Shown here: piece by piece, positions 1 to 12,300 of the stretch
Position numbering within the stretch: the stretch's first letter is position 1
Layout of the letters: every line of letters begins with the position of its first letter
NCBI GenBank assembly: GCA_020086605.1
Contig: JACBWW010000012.1
Coordinates: 18,163,753 to 18,227,752 of the forward strand
Length of the DNA: 64,000 nt
Reading direction: 5' to 3'
Source: Lanius collurio
Lineage: Eukaryota; Chordata; Aves; Passeriformes; Laniidae
Position numbers and translations under genes: made by a program
The notes under the pieces: generated by a model
The model's input: the letters and a program-made list of their open reading frames with translations, nothing else
Told to the model about the DNA's origin: nothing
Database searches by the model: none

Positions 1-321
1 TACCACGGGGGCCCGCTTCTTGGACGGGACGTTTTCCGGGATGCGGGCTGCCTAGTGGCTACCGCCTCCAGAGCGCTGCGCCTATTCCTTGTGAAAAGCT
101 TCTGTGGCTTCCCGGCTGCACCTCCCGCTTTGCCGGCAGGAAGGGGGAACCCCGCTGTGAGGTGCGGGTGCCGGCTGGGCGGGCGGGACACCCATGGATG
201 GATGTGTGCTATGGATACCGCAGCTTTCCCGCCGCGGGCAGGCGGGCGGGCGGGCGGACGGCAGGCAGGAAGGCAGGGAGGAAGCGTGGCACTGCGCAGG
301 TGCGGGCGGGAGGTGGCGGGA

Positions 322-378
322 ATGGCGTCCGTGGTGCTGAGCGAGGCGGAGAAGCTTTACATCGTGCACGGCGTGCAG
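322..378 (+). CDS. EXOSC7: EXOSC7 coding exon 1
   Basis: Encodes residues 1-19 and ends in phase 0 at a CAG|GTACCG donor. The A of the ATG at 322 is the last base of an E2F-like GGCGGGAA motif. Confidence 0.95.
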
Positions 379-3300
379 GTACCGGGGTGGGCGCCGGGCG
401 GTAGGGAGCGAGTTAGGCTGGGGAGGAGTGGGGGAGGAAGGAAGGAAGGAAGGAGCGAGCGAGCGAGCGAGCGAGCGAGCGAGCGAGCCCTCCCTCCACC
501 GTTGTGTCTGGGAGCGAGCCTCTGGAGTAGTACTCATGTGAGCACACTGAGCATCGGGAACGGGAAGCAGGCTGAGAGCAGGACGTGGATTTGTTTTCAC
601 AGAATCATAGAATAAGCTGAGTTGGAAGGGACCAACAAGGATCGTCAAATCAAGCTCCCAGCCTTGCTCAGCCCTGCCCTAAGAATCATACTATGTGCTA
701 GTGAGCATTGCCCAAATGCTTCTTGAGCTCTGTCAGGCTCGGTGCTGTGGCCGCTTCCCTGGGGAGCCTGTTCCAGTGCCCAGCCATCCTCTGGGTGAAA
801 GTCTTTCTCCTAATATCCAACCGAAACCTTCCCTGACACAATTTCAGGCCATTCCTTTGTGTCCTGTCACCACAGAGAAGAGATCAGTGTCTGCCCCTTC
901 TCTTCCCCTCAGGAGGAAGCTGTAACTGCAGTGAGGTCTTCTCCAGGCTGAACAGAGCAAGTGACCTCAGCAGCTCCTCAAACGACTTCCCCTCAAGGCT
1001 CTTCACCTTGCCCTCCTTTGGATGCTCTCTAATAGCCTAATATACTCCTTATGTTCCCATTTGCTCATCTTTCCTTGCTCTTTCCACCTCTTCCCTGGCT
1101 CTTTCTCAAGTTATTGCCGTTGGATAGAGTTTAAGCCTGCGACTTAGTGAAGGAACGTGAGTGGACTAAGGAGGAAGAGTAAAGGATGTATGGGGAGAAG
1201 CCCCAAAGATGACAGAACTGTATTTTTACTGAATTTTTTACTGAAAAACGGCCTGGTTTTATGGGAATAAGCTGTATAGTATCACAGGATGCATAATATT
1301 CGGTTTTGGAATACAAATGGATGAAGGCATTTTAAGGCTGGTGTATTATTTTTGTCTGCTGGTGTCCAACTACTGATGTAAAAGTACAGAACTTGCCTGT
1401 CCCAGCAAAGAGCTTGGTTGTGTTAGGTAAAATACCATTTAAGGCTACAACTTTTACAGTTGTGGAATCTGAAGCTTTCTTTTGGGAACTGGAGGGACTG
1501 TGCAGTTCATGTCTGCCTGTAGATTGCTTGTTGCAAGCTCTACATAAATGAGATATAAAAGAAAGAGTATAGTTGGTTCTTTTGTACCCCATGATGAAAC
1601 TACAAGCTGTTGATTTCATATCCTCTTTACTGCTGTGTTTGGTATAGGAGAGGGAAAGTTCAAAGTCACGGGGTTTGGGGGAGTGTTTTGGTTTGGTTTT
1701 GGTGGGGTTTTTGGGGTTGGTTTTTTTTGGGGGGTGTGTGTGTGTTTTTTGGTTTGTTGTTTTTTTGAGGGGTTTTTTTGTTTTTTTTTTTGGTTGGGTT
1801 TTTTTTTTTTTTACTTCTCATTATTGATTCCCTTAAGTGCAATATATTGATTGTCATACTTAGGAAGATCTTCGTGTAGATGGTCGAGGCTGTGAAGACT
1901 ACAGATGTGCAGAAGTAGAAACAGATGTTGTATCAAACACAAGTGGTTCTGCAAGAGTAAAGCTGGTAGGTAAATTTCTTAGAGGTTTGATACCTTGCTG
2001 ATAAAATTTCTTGTTCATATGACTAGTTAAGCTGATGCTATGTGTAGATGAGTTTGTGTGTGTAATGATGTGTGTGTATAGCAGTAACTAAAACTATGGG
2101 ATATGGAACTAATGACAGGATACATAATTAGTTCAGGCTGGCTTGAGCTGGATTTGTGAAGTGCCTGGACAGCCTTCAGTCTGAACTAATCTAACATTTA
2201 ATCTTGAAAACTGAAGTTGCTGTTGTACCTAATTCCTGGGGGTGGGGGCAAAAATTTCTGTTCCTTCAGAATGAAGCAAAACTACTTCTGACATGTGTTG
2301 AGTGTGAAGAAGATAAATATACTGTGCACTATTATGAAGGTTCTGCAGAAGGAGTTGTTTACTGAACCAAAATGACAGAAGTAGTCTTGGATATTAAGAC
2401 TGTCATTTTAACCTAGAGAAAGGTAATACATATGGTAATTATTTGAAGAATCTTCTTAGGCTTAATATTGTCCTTCTAAAGCCTTTTGTTCTTTTAAAAA
2501 ATGTTATTTTAAGTTTACTCTGGTAGAATGATCTGATAGCTGAAAGGTAGAAATGTCAGCTTGCCATAGACATTTAAATTAAACAAGTAGTTCTGTAATT
2601 ATAATTCCAGATGTGTGATATGCTTTTGTTTTAATAGGGAGAGACTGATATCTTGGTAGGCATAAAAGCTGAAATGGGGACACCGAAGTTGGAGAAACCA
2701 GATGAAGGTTACCTGGAATTTTTTGTTGACTGGTTAGTATACTAGAGAAGAATGAAATAGATCTAATATTTGGAATAAACAGCTGATCAGGTCTTGCCAT
2801 TTTTCAGAAGTTTATCCCTTCATTCACTAACCTTCTCTGGGGGGGTTGAGTAATAGAAACAAGTTCTTTTGCTGTTTCAGTCGCAGTAAATGTTGAGAAA
2901 TTTTCGGCTGGTCCTGCAAACCCAAAATAAGCAAATCAGCAGGAGTTAAAGAATGAAAACAGGTGAAATGAAACAATTCCAAATTGCATAGCATCACTGC
3001 AGCTGGAAAAGAATAATAGTTTGAGTACACATGCATGTAACCTGACTTCACGACTAAAATGTCAGCTGTTGGTTTTTTCCATGATAAAACAGAGAAAATC
3101 TCCTTCAAAAGAAGTAAGTTGGAAGAAAAGAATCGACCAATACAGACTATGCTTTAACTGTACTTAAAGGTTTGCTTACTTTATCTGTGAAAGCAGTGGA
3201 AAAAGATTGAAATGTGTTTTGTACAAAGCTTTTTTCATTTAAAAAAAGAAAAATACCCAGTGTAAACTTCAGATGCAAAATATAATTAGAAATTTTAGTT

Positions 3301-6300
3301 ATATATTTATCAGTGAATCCATCTTTCATTAACTAAAAGGATGTTTGTTTTTAATCAGACTTCTTGCATTTTGCTATAAATGAACTGTTGTTTATCTTTA
3401 CAGTCTTCATAGTGGTTGAATTATGGAGGAAGCTAGAAGAAAACTGAGAACTCTTGTTTTCAGGTTGCTCTGAGATAGCACAGTGACATCTCAGTGTTAG
3501 ACTAGACTGTCTGCAGCCTGAGACTACAGTATCCAAGTCTTGCAGACTTCCCCAAAACTGTTATTTATGACGTAAAGGGCTTTGGGGACTCTCATAAAAG
3601 CCATGTCATTGTCAACTTGGCTGTTTTGCATGTGACATCTCCTTTTATTTTTATTAAAAACAAAAAATGTTGCTACTCTGACATTAAACCAATATACCAT
3701 TGATAAAGCTAATGTATGAGAACTACTAAGTATATATCTGATAGTCTTTCTGACCTAATTGTCTGTATCTGCCTTACCATTGGTATGTCACATTATGCAG
3801 CCTTATCTAAGACTGCCTCTGTACATCACTATGTTCTAGTTAACTGTGGAAAGTTATGCCTTAAAGGAAAGCACTCACCTGTGAGTTAATTGTTTATGAT
3901 TGCTAATATTGTTAATTAATTGTTAATGATTGTTAATATCAGATGGAAAGATGACCTTGAATGTGGTCCTACTGTTAAAACTCATGTATGAAGTGAGTTA
4001 AATTGTACATGTTTATTGTTTTGGGGTCTTTTTCTGGTAGTTTCTGTATGAAGAAAGTTCACTGACAGCAGGGACATTTCCTTCCTTAAAAAAGTGGTCT
4101 GTGGACATGTGGCAATTCTGTGACACTTCTTGTGTATGAAAATAGATACTAGAAAAGTTTCAACTCATTAGATTAGTGCTAGGTTGTATTTTCTGTTAAT
4201 CTCTGCTTCATGAGATGGGAGGGAGAAGTGCCAGTTCGGGAAGTAGGTAATCTTTAATTTCTGTGACAACAGGGGCCAAAAGACTGAGCTTTAGAGAAGT
4301 GTAGTCACTTCTCACATGGTTGTGGCACAGGGAAAGGTGTCCTTTGGCTTCCAGAAAGACGCAAAAGACAAAAAGTGAAGTGGAGGCAGCTTCTTTTTTG
4401 TGGAGCTGCTGTCAGTACCCTGATGCTTTTCCAGACTGCCACTGGGTGGTAGTAGTTTGATACCCTGCATCTCCTGGTGAAGTTCCTGTGTTTTCTACTT
4501 GGCTTTTATATTGTTGAAGCTAATAATGAAAACTCAGACTGCAGTGATTACTATCTTAAAATGCTTATTTCCCCAAACTTTCATGGTTTCTTTTACTGGT
4601 GAAAATAATCTCTTGCTGGATCATCTCTGCTCCAGACTTCCATTTCTCTTTATTCTGTTCTGAGTCCTTTACCTAAAATCTGAGGAGCACACTTAGTCCC
4701 ATTTCAAGACAGACTTTAGTGCGAGTCTTTGGAAGGTATGATTTTTGGGGCACCGATTTGTGATCCTAGAGAATACTTATCATAAAACAAGTCTACGTCC
4801 TGTGTAGTATTCTTACTGCCTGCCATCACTGGAGAAGATACTCGTCCTGGCCCTTGATGTTGAAAGACTGCTTATTTTTGCTTTTCTCACATTTGAGTTT
4901 TGTGGCTGATCTGGTTTGCCATTTTCAAACTGTAAGAAATAGGAACAACAAGAAAAGCAGACATCCGAATCCCTTGAATGCATCAGATTTTGTTTGTGGA
5001 ATTAGGAAAGCAAGGAATATATTTGTCCAGGTCTGACCTTCTGTATATTAATGGCCTGAGCAGTAGGTGGGAAATACTTAGCTGTTGCAACAGGAGGGTT
5101 TTCACTGGTAACAGGAAGAGTTTTGAAATTCAGTAGAGATCTGTGGCAGAAGCATTGTTATGCTTTAGGAGGAATCCTAGCCTGTTAGTCACTGTGACAC
5201 TGAAATGATTTTGATAATCTTGAAAGTTGCATGCTGCTTGGGAGTAGAAATTTTGTACCACTACTAAGTCCTTTCTAACCTCCTTAAACTAAGACTTTTG
5301 GCATTTCCTCTCTCTAGTCTGTTAAGACAACTAACTCCCTTCCAAATTTTGCCCTGTGTAAGTTACTGCAATAGTCTGTAGGCATTAGGTGGCAGTATTT
5401 ACCAAATAGTTATTATAATAATATCCTGCTAACCTTACTTCTTTATTTCACTTTGATTGCAAGGAAATGAAGTGTTAAAATAATAATGGAATTAAGATGC
5501 AGTGAAATGTACAGTGATATTCCAATTCAGTCTAAGGTTCTTTCTGTCACTGTCAAAGAAAGCATCCACTTGTAATCAAAAAATACAACATTTGATAAAA
5601 CTTTGTGTTTAGAAATAATAATTAGGCATAAACTGATGCTTGCATAGTTTTTTCAACTTACCACAACGATCATAATGCTTGCATAACATGCTTTAAACAG
5701 AATAATCTTGTTAACTTGCATAAAAGCTGCTTCCATGGATAAGTGCTTGTTTAACACAACCTGAAGACTTGACTCAGTACTGAGTTATACTTAGATAAGA
5801 TCCTGTCTCATAAAACTGGTGTCTAATAACCCTAAATAATATTGTGTGTCACACTTGCAGTGCTTATTCATGTGGCAAATATAGTTTAGGAGCGTAGATC
5901 AGTGCTTAATTGGCAGTAATGTTTCTTTGTATTTTTAAGCATGTATAGTACTGTCTGTTAATAGTAGCAAATTACTTCTATAGAATCCAGTAGTTCTTCC
6001 TGTCATTCTGAGTTTTCATCAACAAAACAACAAGTTGGAATAATTACTGTGAGATAAGGATAGTAGTAGGTAATTATATGCAAGGTTGTAGGTTCTGCAG
6101 TACTGTTTGTACAGCTCACTTGATGGTTTATGCCATGCCTTGATAAAGTGAATCTTTAGCTGTTTGGGGTTTTTTTTAAAGGTGGAGTGATTGTATTCCA
6201 AGACTTAGTTTTGTGCTGTATTTTTGTATTCCTGGTGTGCAAAGGTTTTGTATCATCATATAGATACAGAGCATACATCAAAAATTAGTCCTGTGAGGTG

Positions 6301-9300
6301 CCTCGCCAGGAGAATGTGGGGCTTTGCCATTACAGATTTTGAGCAGACAAAACTACTCCTGTGGAACCACTTCCTTTGATACATTCTGCAATGAGAAATT
6401 AATTTGGTGGAGGTCCGACTGGTTTATTTGAAAACAAGATTTGCAGTGCTGCTACAGGTCCACTGCTTGGAAATATTCTTGCCCTCTGTATAAACCAGAG
6501 GTTGGGTTTGAAATCTTTGCTCATGATTTTGCTGTATATGCGTCTCTAGACATTTCTGCTCTATTTTATTGTTCTTTGGAGGCAAGGCTTTTTTGCTTGG
6601 TTTGGGTTTTTTTTGTTTGTTTGGTTAGTTTAATTTGGCGTTTGTTTGTTTGGGGTTTTGGGATTTTTTTGTAGGCCTGTTTTCTTTTATTGTTAGAAGT
6701 TTGTTCTTAGCTATACACCAGGCCCCAGCATCCAAGAACTTTCTTGCATGACTGCTCATAAATAAAGTTTGTTCTGTTGGAATCAGGGAAGTGAAGACCA
6801 CACACTCTGTCAGATCCCTTCAGGAAAATATGTTGTTTAGTTGCTGTTCTCCATAAGCTGCTGAGAGTAATGACCTGCTTTCTTTAAGGGGCTTGGTAGT
6901 AGACAATACACTCAGTAAAGAAATTACCAATTAAGGTCAGGCAGTCGTGTTACTTATAAGACATTAGTGTCCTATTTGTCAGATCATTATATCTTTCTCT
7001 TCTTAGCCACTCTTAATAATTTAACATTTAGGTCTTACTAGGCTGTCTTGTTAGCTGTTGTGAACTTAGTACAAACGTCTCACTTTTTTTTTAAGGGTTG
7101 ACATGATAGCAGGTGACAGTGCTTAAGAAATAATCTCTGAGAGAATTCAGCAAATTTTACTTTAATTATAACTTGGGAACTAAAGATAGTGGTGGGATTT
7201 AGTTAGTATTTGTAACAAAATGTCAGTATATTATCTGCATCAAAACCTTCTCTTATGCAAAATGGAAATAATTCCTTTTCAGATAGGATCCCTCTTCTTG
7301 TACAAATAAATCCTTAGATACTTTCAGTGCTTTATATTTATGTTCTTTGGGTATTTGCTGCTTCAGAAGTGAAATTATTCTTTTCTTTCTTTATCTAGTT
7401 CTTCAAATTCTCCTGAGTTGGAAGGCCGGGGAGGAGAAGAACTTGGTACAGATATAGCAAATACGCTGTACAGAGTATTCAGCTGCGAGAACAGTGTAGA
7501 CTTGAAATCCCTTTGTATTAATCCCAAAGAGCACTGCTGGGTTCTCTATGTGGATGTATTGGTAAGTATAGAAATGAAAACTAAGATTCAACAAAATTTT
7601 TCTAAGGTAGAGACTGACTTTGCATAACCGTGTGTATTTTCTTATGTAATAAAAGGCTTCTCATAATGTGATATAATGTATCACAGCATGGATGGCCGTT
7701 TTCTTGTGAACCTACTTATAGCAGTTAATCACTAATTTCAGTTTGCTCTTTTTCTACTCTTCTTGATGCTGCTGTTGCACTGCAGAACTAAAAAAACATT
7801 GAATACTCCAAATCTCTCTCAGATGAAAATCAGTGATCTTATACTGACAAGGAAATTGCCACTGAAGAAGGGTAAACTTCTCTTCTAAGCTAGATATAAC
7901 AGCAAATACATTGTTCTAATGAATGTAAGTTATCATGGCTGGATGTTATCCCTAACAGAACTATCCATCCTGTTTGCTTCTTTGTACTCTTATCACTACT
8001 AATTCAGTAAAGTAAAAGAAAAGCTTTTCTGGCAAAAGCTGAGTTTAGCCTAAGTGCTTTTTGATGAAAGTTGTATATGTGAATTGAATGCAGAAGGTAA
8101 ACTGAATATTTGTTCCCATGGCAATAATGGAAACTGAATTTTATACATACAAATCTGATGCATGCAGCAGCTCAATTTCCAAAATATGCTGCATTTAAAG
8201 CACTCTGTCATGGGACTTCTAGAAGTCTGCAAGTCAGGCTCTCCTGAACATTATTTCCAATTCTTATTGATCCAAAGTTGAGTTTCTGTTTGTCAAATTT
8301 GGAAGTGAAAATATGTTAAGGGATCTTACAGGAATCCACTAATGTCTGTGAAATAATCTGCAAAATGTTAAGCTATATGGCCAGAAAATTAAATACAGGG
8401 TTTTGTTGAACAAAACAGGAACATTTAGACTAAATAAATGTGAGAATTAGTTCACTAGGTGTTTAAAAATCAGTAGCATTAGCCTAATTATGGTAGATAC
8501 AGTACATGCCATGACAATCCACCTACAGAATGATGGAATATGTACCTCTGCTGAGTGCTTTAACAGCCCGAGTCACTGGCTTATTGCAGCTTGGCATGGT
8601 TTAATGCAGAATGAAGTGTTAGTTCTGAGAAATCACACTGGGCCCTTTAGTTACTAGGTAATTACAAGCAGAGGTGCAGAATATTAAATGCTGTGCTTAT
8701 TTAAGCAACATGCTGTTTAACATTGCATAGGCACTGCATAAACAAAGACTTTCATAAAGCTGTCTGCTTCTGTGTGTGTATATATACACACACTGTTCTG
8801 AATAGCTTTTGTCTGAGATATAGCTGGTCATTATCTGATTATTCCTGGACAGATTTGTTGTTTGTCCACAGCTACAGAGAAGAACGCCTTGGTGTTTTCA
8901 TGCTATTAGTTGTATCACAATTATGAACATCAGGGCCTGTGTTATGTGAGGAATTCTACATTTAGCTCTTTTTACAGTGCTGATAAAGAATCTGTTGCAA
9001 GTTCATAATTACAACTCTAAACTTGACAAGTCTTCTTAATGTTATATTCTGCAGGGTTTGTGTGTGAGCCATTGAAGTGCTGTTGGTACAGTTAGAACAA
9101 GATACTGTTAACATTTCTCTCTTACTCTGTTCCACCCCCAACTTCTTTTTTCCACCTCAAGCCTCTGTATTTTCACATTTTTGATGTATTTTTAATATTT
9201 CCTTTTCTAAATAGTAGACATGTACGTTACATATGATAGTGTATACTTAATGTAGGTGCTTAATACCTACAGGTTTTCCTGAAGCTGCTGTTGCTGAATC

Positions 9301-12300
9301 ATTCCTATAGAATTCTATTTTTGGTGGGGTGTGGTGGAAGGATGACACCTGGGTTAATATAAGGAGCAACTCATATTATTTGTATTTGGGGGGCACAGAT
9401 TCTGAGTATAAAAACGACACTCATAGTGAGTCCTTTGGGTGATATTTTCCTTCAGAATTCCTAGAAATTGTTTACATTGATGTTTGTGTTGCATAGTTAA
9501 GTTGGAGGGAAAATAAGCCTTAAATCTGTCATGAGGCTGTCAATACTGGTACCTTGTGGTCAGATGTGAAGGTACTTGTCTGGAAATTTCTCATTCCAAA
9601 AGAAAGATCCAGAAACAATGTTATGAGCCTGGAAATACTCCATTGCTATATAATTTAGCCATGTGCACTTTGATTGAAACATCTATATTCAGCTCCTGTG
9701 TGTAAACAGAATTTGACATTTGCAACCTCAAAAATAGTGTGTTTTGCAGATTCATGCAGCTTTATTGATTAAAAACATCTCTCAAATATTTTCTAGTGGT
9801 CAGTGTACTTGGGACATGCTATAATTCTGTACAGTCAGACAAGGAAAAAAAGTAACTTCAACTATGCACACCACAAATATGCAGACATATGGACAAATTG
9901 AGATGTATGTTTCAAAGGTCAAGGATGTATACCATGCCCTTTCAAAGTATATGCATTCTTTCTTAATGGAAAGCATTCCACTTCCAAGTAGTACCTTATG
10001 AACATGGAGTACCACAAAAGCCTGTTCTCACCCTCTCTGTGTTTCCTTCAATTTCTTTGTTTTTCTAAGCAAGCCATTGACATCAGAAATAAGCTTTTGG
10101 GCATTTTTGAGTAGGTTTTTCTATATATGTACAGCCTTCTCCACACAATTTGCCCCAGCAGCCTGCTGTGCCAAGCAAGGAGAATCAAAGTGTGCAATCC
10201 CTTATCATCCTCTACCCAGTCACAGTAGATTGTGTGTCAGGAGGACAGGGTGCGTTAGGTTCTCTTGAAATTTTTGCAGTTCACTGCTGAGCACCTTGCA
10301 GGATTTCCTCCTGTTTTCTCTTCCACCCTGCCTCAGTCTGATTAAAAAAAAAAGTTAGGAATCTCTACTTTTGGAGGAAAAGCTTCTCTGGATAAGGTGA
10401 GGTCTACATTGTGTTATCTTTTCTTTCCGTTAACTTTTTCACTTGCATATCAGTAAATTAAAAGCAGTGAAGACTCCTCTGCTTCCCATGACTCACAGTT
10501 GTGCAGACTTTCTTAGTCCTGAAAATAAGTAAATAACTGGGGCAGATGTCAGTACAAGGTGCTTCAGCTGAGAAAAATGTTGCTTTTTTTGCAGAGGAAT
10601 TGTTGCACCATGCTCTGTGCAGGCTGTGTTCCTGGCCTCTAGGAGCCACTGTAGTACTGAAGAGGCTTTAGAACATCAGCCTGAACACATGCCTAGCAAC
10701 AGTGCAGGCACATCCCGTTATTGTGTTTTAATAACAAAGATATTGTGGGGCTTATTGTGTTATCGAGTAAAACCCAATAATGACTGAAAGGGGCAAGTTA
10801 ACCTCTCTGTATCCAGCAGCTGTTTGCAAAGAAATAATCAGATCACCTTTGTATTTAGCTTTCTTTCCCAACTTTTTGTCGTTCTTTTTACACTATTCAG
10901 TCTATCTTCATGAAAAGAAACAGTCTTTGCAGAATATCTTGTTTTTGATTTTCTCCCTGTGCAGGAGTTTATCTCATTTTTAAATAGATTTTGAAGAACA
11001 GTCAATGCAATCAGGATTGCAAAACTTGTTTTGCTCTCACCATACAGCATTGATTGATGTCACAGGGAAGCATCCATGTGTTCTTGCTGAAGTAGTTCCG
11101 AATGCTTGCTCCGTGTGTGTGTGTTCTCAGGAAACAGTACTGGCAGCTGAGAGCTGAGCTTGTCAGAGAAGTGACAGTAGGCTATGGACAGACACATCTC
11201 TGATTGTCTGGCAGCCTGCAGGAGGTGTTTGTGGTTATGGGAGCGCTCCCTTTTTACCTTGTATGCAGTGCTACTGTCACCTTTGACTGTTGTTCTCCCA
11301 GTCTTCATGGGAAGAAGCTGATCTAGGCTCCCTCCACACACTTCACTTGTTCACAACACTCATTTGAAATAGACTTTGACATCAGGATTTCCTTAGATCA
11401 CTTTCAGCTGCGAGACAAACCTGACAATGATTCTTTCCCATAAAGAGAATAAATCATGATGTGCCTTCATAACTCTGCCTTATATAAGTAGCTTTTCATA
11501 CCATGTTCTTGGTGACAGTGTGTGTTTCTTCTGTGAAAGCAATTCTCCCAGTTGGTTTTGTCCAGCTTATATTTAAAAAAAGGCTCCTCTTTGAAATAAA
11601 ATATAGAAAATTGGTTGACTTGATTTAACACTAAAGAATTAATGCGATGAGTTTATAAAGAGTATTCTGGTCATAGTCTAGCTCAGAACCTTAGCACAAG
11701 AAGATTAAGAACAGGGGTGGTTTCATTTCAGTTTCTATTATTAAATTTTACCATTAATTTTATTATGAAGTGCATTAACTCTACTATTTTGCATGTATAA
11801 TACAGTTAGCGGAAATCTTAATTTCCTATCTGTTTCTTTTCATAGATAGGCTTTAAAGACAACTTTGTTTTTTAAAAACCTGCTCTGGTAATTAATTTTC
11901 TTCCTTTTCAAGTAGGTTTAAATAAAATAAAGGCTTCATTTAAAGGCACTAGCCTGATTTTCTTTTAAAGAGATTCTTCTTTTCCTCCCCAGTTATTGGA
12001 ATGTGGTGGGAACATCTTTGATGCAATCTCTATCGCAGTGAAGGCAGCTCTCTTTAACACAAGGTAAAGCACAGATCTCATTTCATGTGGGTGGAAGTGG
12101 CATGGGAAGTGGAAGAGAAGTACTCTCTGTGAACACAGCATTTTTAATGCTTAATTATTTAAATAAGAAGTACCCAGGACAGCTTGCATTCAGATACAAG
12201 GCAGTCGTTTGCATGCAATTAACATGAACTAATGTTATTTCAAATCAGTTTCTAATAATCAAGTGTCATATTGCACGTTACACACAATCATGCTCACAAT

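Larger units (their letters stand above)
1..500. promoter_or_regulatory. CpG-rich promoter region of EXOSC7
   Basis: This GC- and CpG-rich block surrounds the EXOSC7 start codon at 322 and fades after about 500. It contains repeated GGGCGGGCGG stretches (Sp/KLF-like) near 236-255 and two E2F-like sites, TTTCCCGCC at 225-233 and GGCGGGAA at 315-322. The second overlaps the first base of the start codon, so transcription probably starts upstream of it. No TATA box was seen. In mammals the next gene to the left is ZDHHC3, transcribed away from EXOSC7. That is known gene order; the left neighbour lies outside the window, so a shared bidirectional promoter is only inferred. Confidence 0.65.

Noticed and set aside
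55..648. Overlapping frames of 186 and 188 codons on both strands at the left end
   Set aside because: They run through the CpG island, the GGAA/GAGC microsatellite and the EXOSC7 start in the wrong frame. Their Arg/Gly and Ser/Arg/Ala repeats come from composition.
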